A stretch of DNA of 6,092 bases from Bdellovibrionales bacterium (GTDB lineage: Bacteria > Bdellovibrionota > Bdellovibrionia > Bdellovibrionales > JAMPXM01): positions 1-6,092 of the forward strand of contig SXSP01000527.1 of NCBI GenBank assembly GCA_005792225.1, in the 5' to 3' direction. The notes beneath the pieces were generated by a model. It was not told where the DNA came from. It saw only the letters and a list, made by a program, of their open reading frames with translations, and ran no database searches. Position numbers and translations under genes: made by a program. This document shows positions 5,392 to 6,092 of the stretch, piece after piece. The first letter of the stretch is position 1. Each line of letters starts with the position of its first letter.

Positions 5392-6092
5392 GTGAGTCAT
5401 GTCGATGCAGTAGCCGATTTTGAAACCCTTACCAAAACACTCAATCCGCCTCAACAGGACGCTGTCGAAACTCTATCCGGCCCTCTCCTGATTTTGGCAG
5501 GGGCCGGCTCCGGAAAAACACGGGTTCTCACGTTCCGCACCGCGAACCTGATTGCGCGCGGCCTGGCGTCACCAAACGAAATTCTCGCGGTAACGTTCAC
5601 AAATAAAGCCGCAAAAGAAATGGAAAGCCGGATCGTTCAGCTCCTCCGCAAAGTCGGCGTCCCAGTTTACGAAAAACTTTGGATCAGCACGTTCCACTCG
5701 ATCTGCGCGCGGATTTTGAGAGAGCACATTCACCTTCTCGATTACAAACCTTTCTTCGGAATCTACGACACCTCCGATCAACTCTCGATGATCAAGAAGG
5801 TTCTCTCGGTCCTCAATATTGACGAAAAGACTCATCCCGCGAAGGGCTTCGCCGCGCGCATCAACAATGCGAAAACCGAGGCGATGTCGCCCGATGACGT
5901 CAAACGCAAACCCCGTATGATGGACGATCGTTCTCTCGCGGTCTACACGAAGTACGAGGAGGAGATGAAACGCTCCAACTCCCTCGACTTCGGCGATCTG
6001 CTGATGAAGACGTATCAACTTTTCTGCGACTACCCGGCGGTTCTCGAGGCCTACCAACGGAAATTTAAGTTCATCATGGTCGACGAGTACCA
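5392..6092 (+). CDS. UvrD/PcrA/Rep-type superfamily 1A DNA helicase (5' part only)
   Basis: These helicases are ATP-driven 3'-to-5' translocases that unwind DNA in nucleotide excision repair, mismatch repair and replication restart. The visible 233 codons cover the start of domain 1A and much of 1B. They show a Q motif (LNPPQQDAV, 17-25), Walker A (AGAGSGKT, 36-43), motif Ia (TFTNKAAKEM, 68-77), motif Ib (TFHSICARILR, 100-110), the YDTSDQ segment, LDFGDLLMKT, and Walker B VDEY ending at residue 233, where the window stops. The start is the GTG at 5392-5394, preceded by GAGGGG with a 7-nt gap. A short 16-residue lead before the Q motif is normal. Full-length relatives have roughly 650-750 residues, so most of the gene is missing here. 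UvrD, PcrA and Rep cannot be told apart from this N-terminal part. It is transcribed away from the metallopeptidase gene. Confidence 0.95.
   Translation, partial: MSHVDAVADFETLTKTLNPPQQDAVETLSGPLLILAGAGSGKTRVLTFRTANLIARGLASPNEILAVTFTNKAAKEMESRIVQLLRKVGVPVYEKLWISTFHSICARILREHIHLLDYKPFFGIYDTSDQLSMIKKVLSVLNIDEKTHPAKGFAARINNAKTEAMSPDDVKRKPRMMDDRSLAVYTKYEEEMKRSNSLDFGDLLMKTYQLFCDYPAVLEAYQRKFKFIMVDEY

Noticed and set aside
5569..6057. 162-codon open frame on the minus strand under the helicase
   Set aside because: It lies fully antisense to conserved helicase motifs, has no recognisable domain, and is explained by third-position GC bias.

Overview
The window looks like chromosomal DNA from a flagellated Gram-negative bacterium. 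A deltaproteobacterial-type or Bdellovibrio-like (Bdellovibrionota) genome is my best guess. The grounds are fliL-fliM gene order behind a sigma-54-type promoter, a signal-peptide beta-barrel protein, frequent GTG starts, moderately high GC and His/Ala/Lys-rich linkers. This placement is inference and no single gene proves it. I see no mobile elements, CRISPR arrays, rRNA or tRNA genes, and no stretch over 300 bases lacks a gene.

Left part (1-1752, minus strand): a flagellar operon, fliL (1026-1580) followed 17 nt later by fliM (1-1008, running off the left edge). Upstream of fliL is a near-perfect sigma-54 (RpoN) -24/-12 element. Beyond it are repeated motifs at the distance where enhancer-binding proteins usually sit. 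FliM is the C-ring switch protein that receives CheY-P; FliL sits at the motor-stator interface.

Middle (1753-3580): an inositol-monophosphatase-family protein (minus strand) is divergent from a single-pass membrane protein with a long His/Ala/Lys-rich linker and a C-terminal SPOR (peptidoglycan-binding) domain (plus strand). The 154-bp gap between them holds a candidate sigma-70 promoter and a perfect 7-bp inverted repeat in the leader of the SPOR gene.

Right-middle (3577-5261, minus strand): a two-gene unit. The first gene encodes an exported, possibly lipid-anchored, putative zinc metallopeptidase (HEHFH plus downstream NEGFAD). Its end overlaps by 13 bp the start of a gene for a small outer-membrane beta-barrel protein, so translational coupling is likely. 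The barrel gene ends tail-to-tail with the SPOR gene, the two stop codons overlapping.

Right edge (5392-6092, plus strand): the first 233 codons of a UvrD/PcrA/Rep-type superfamily 1A DNA helicase, cut off just after Walker B.

The window is therefore mostly cell-envelope and motility housekeeping. The least familiar items are the metallopeptidase/barrel pair, the His-rich SPOR protein and the regulatory region upstream of fliL.
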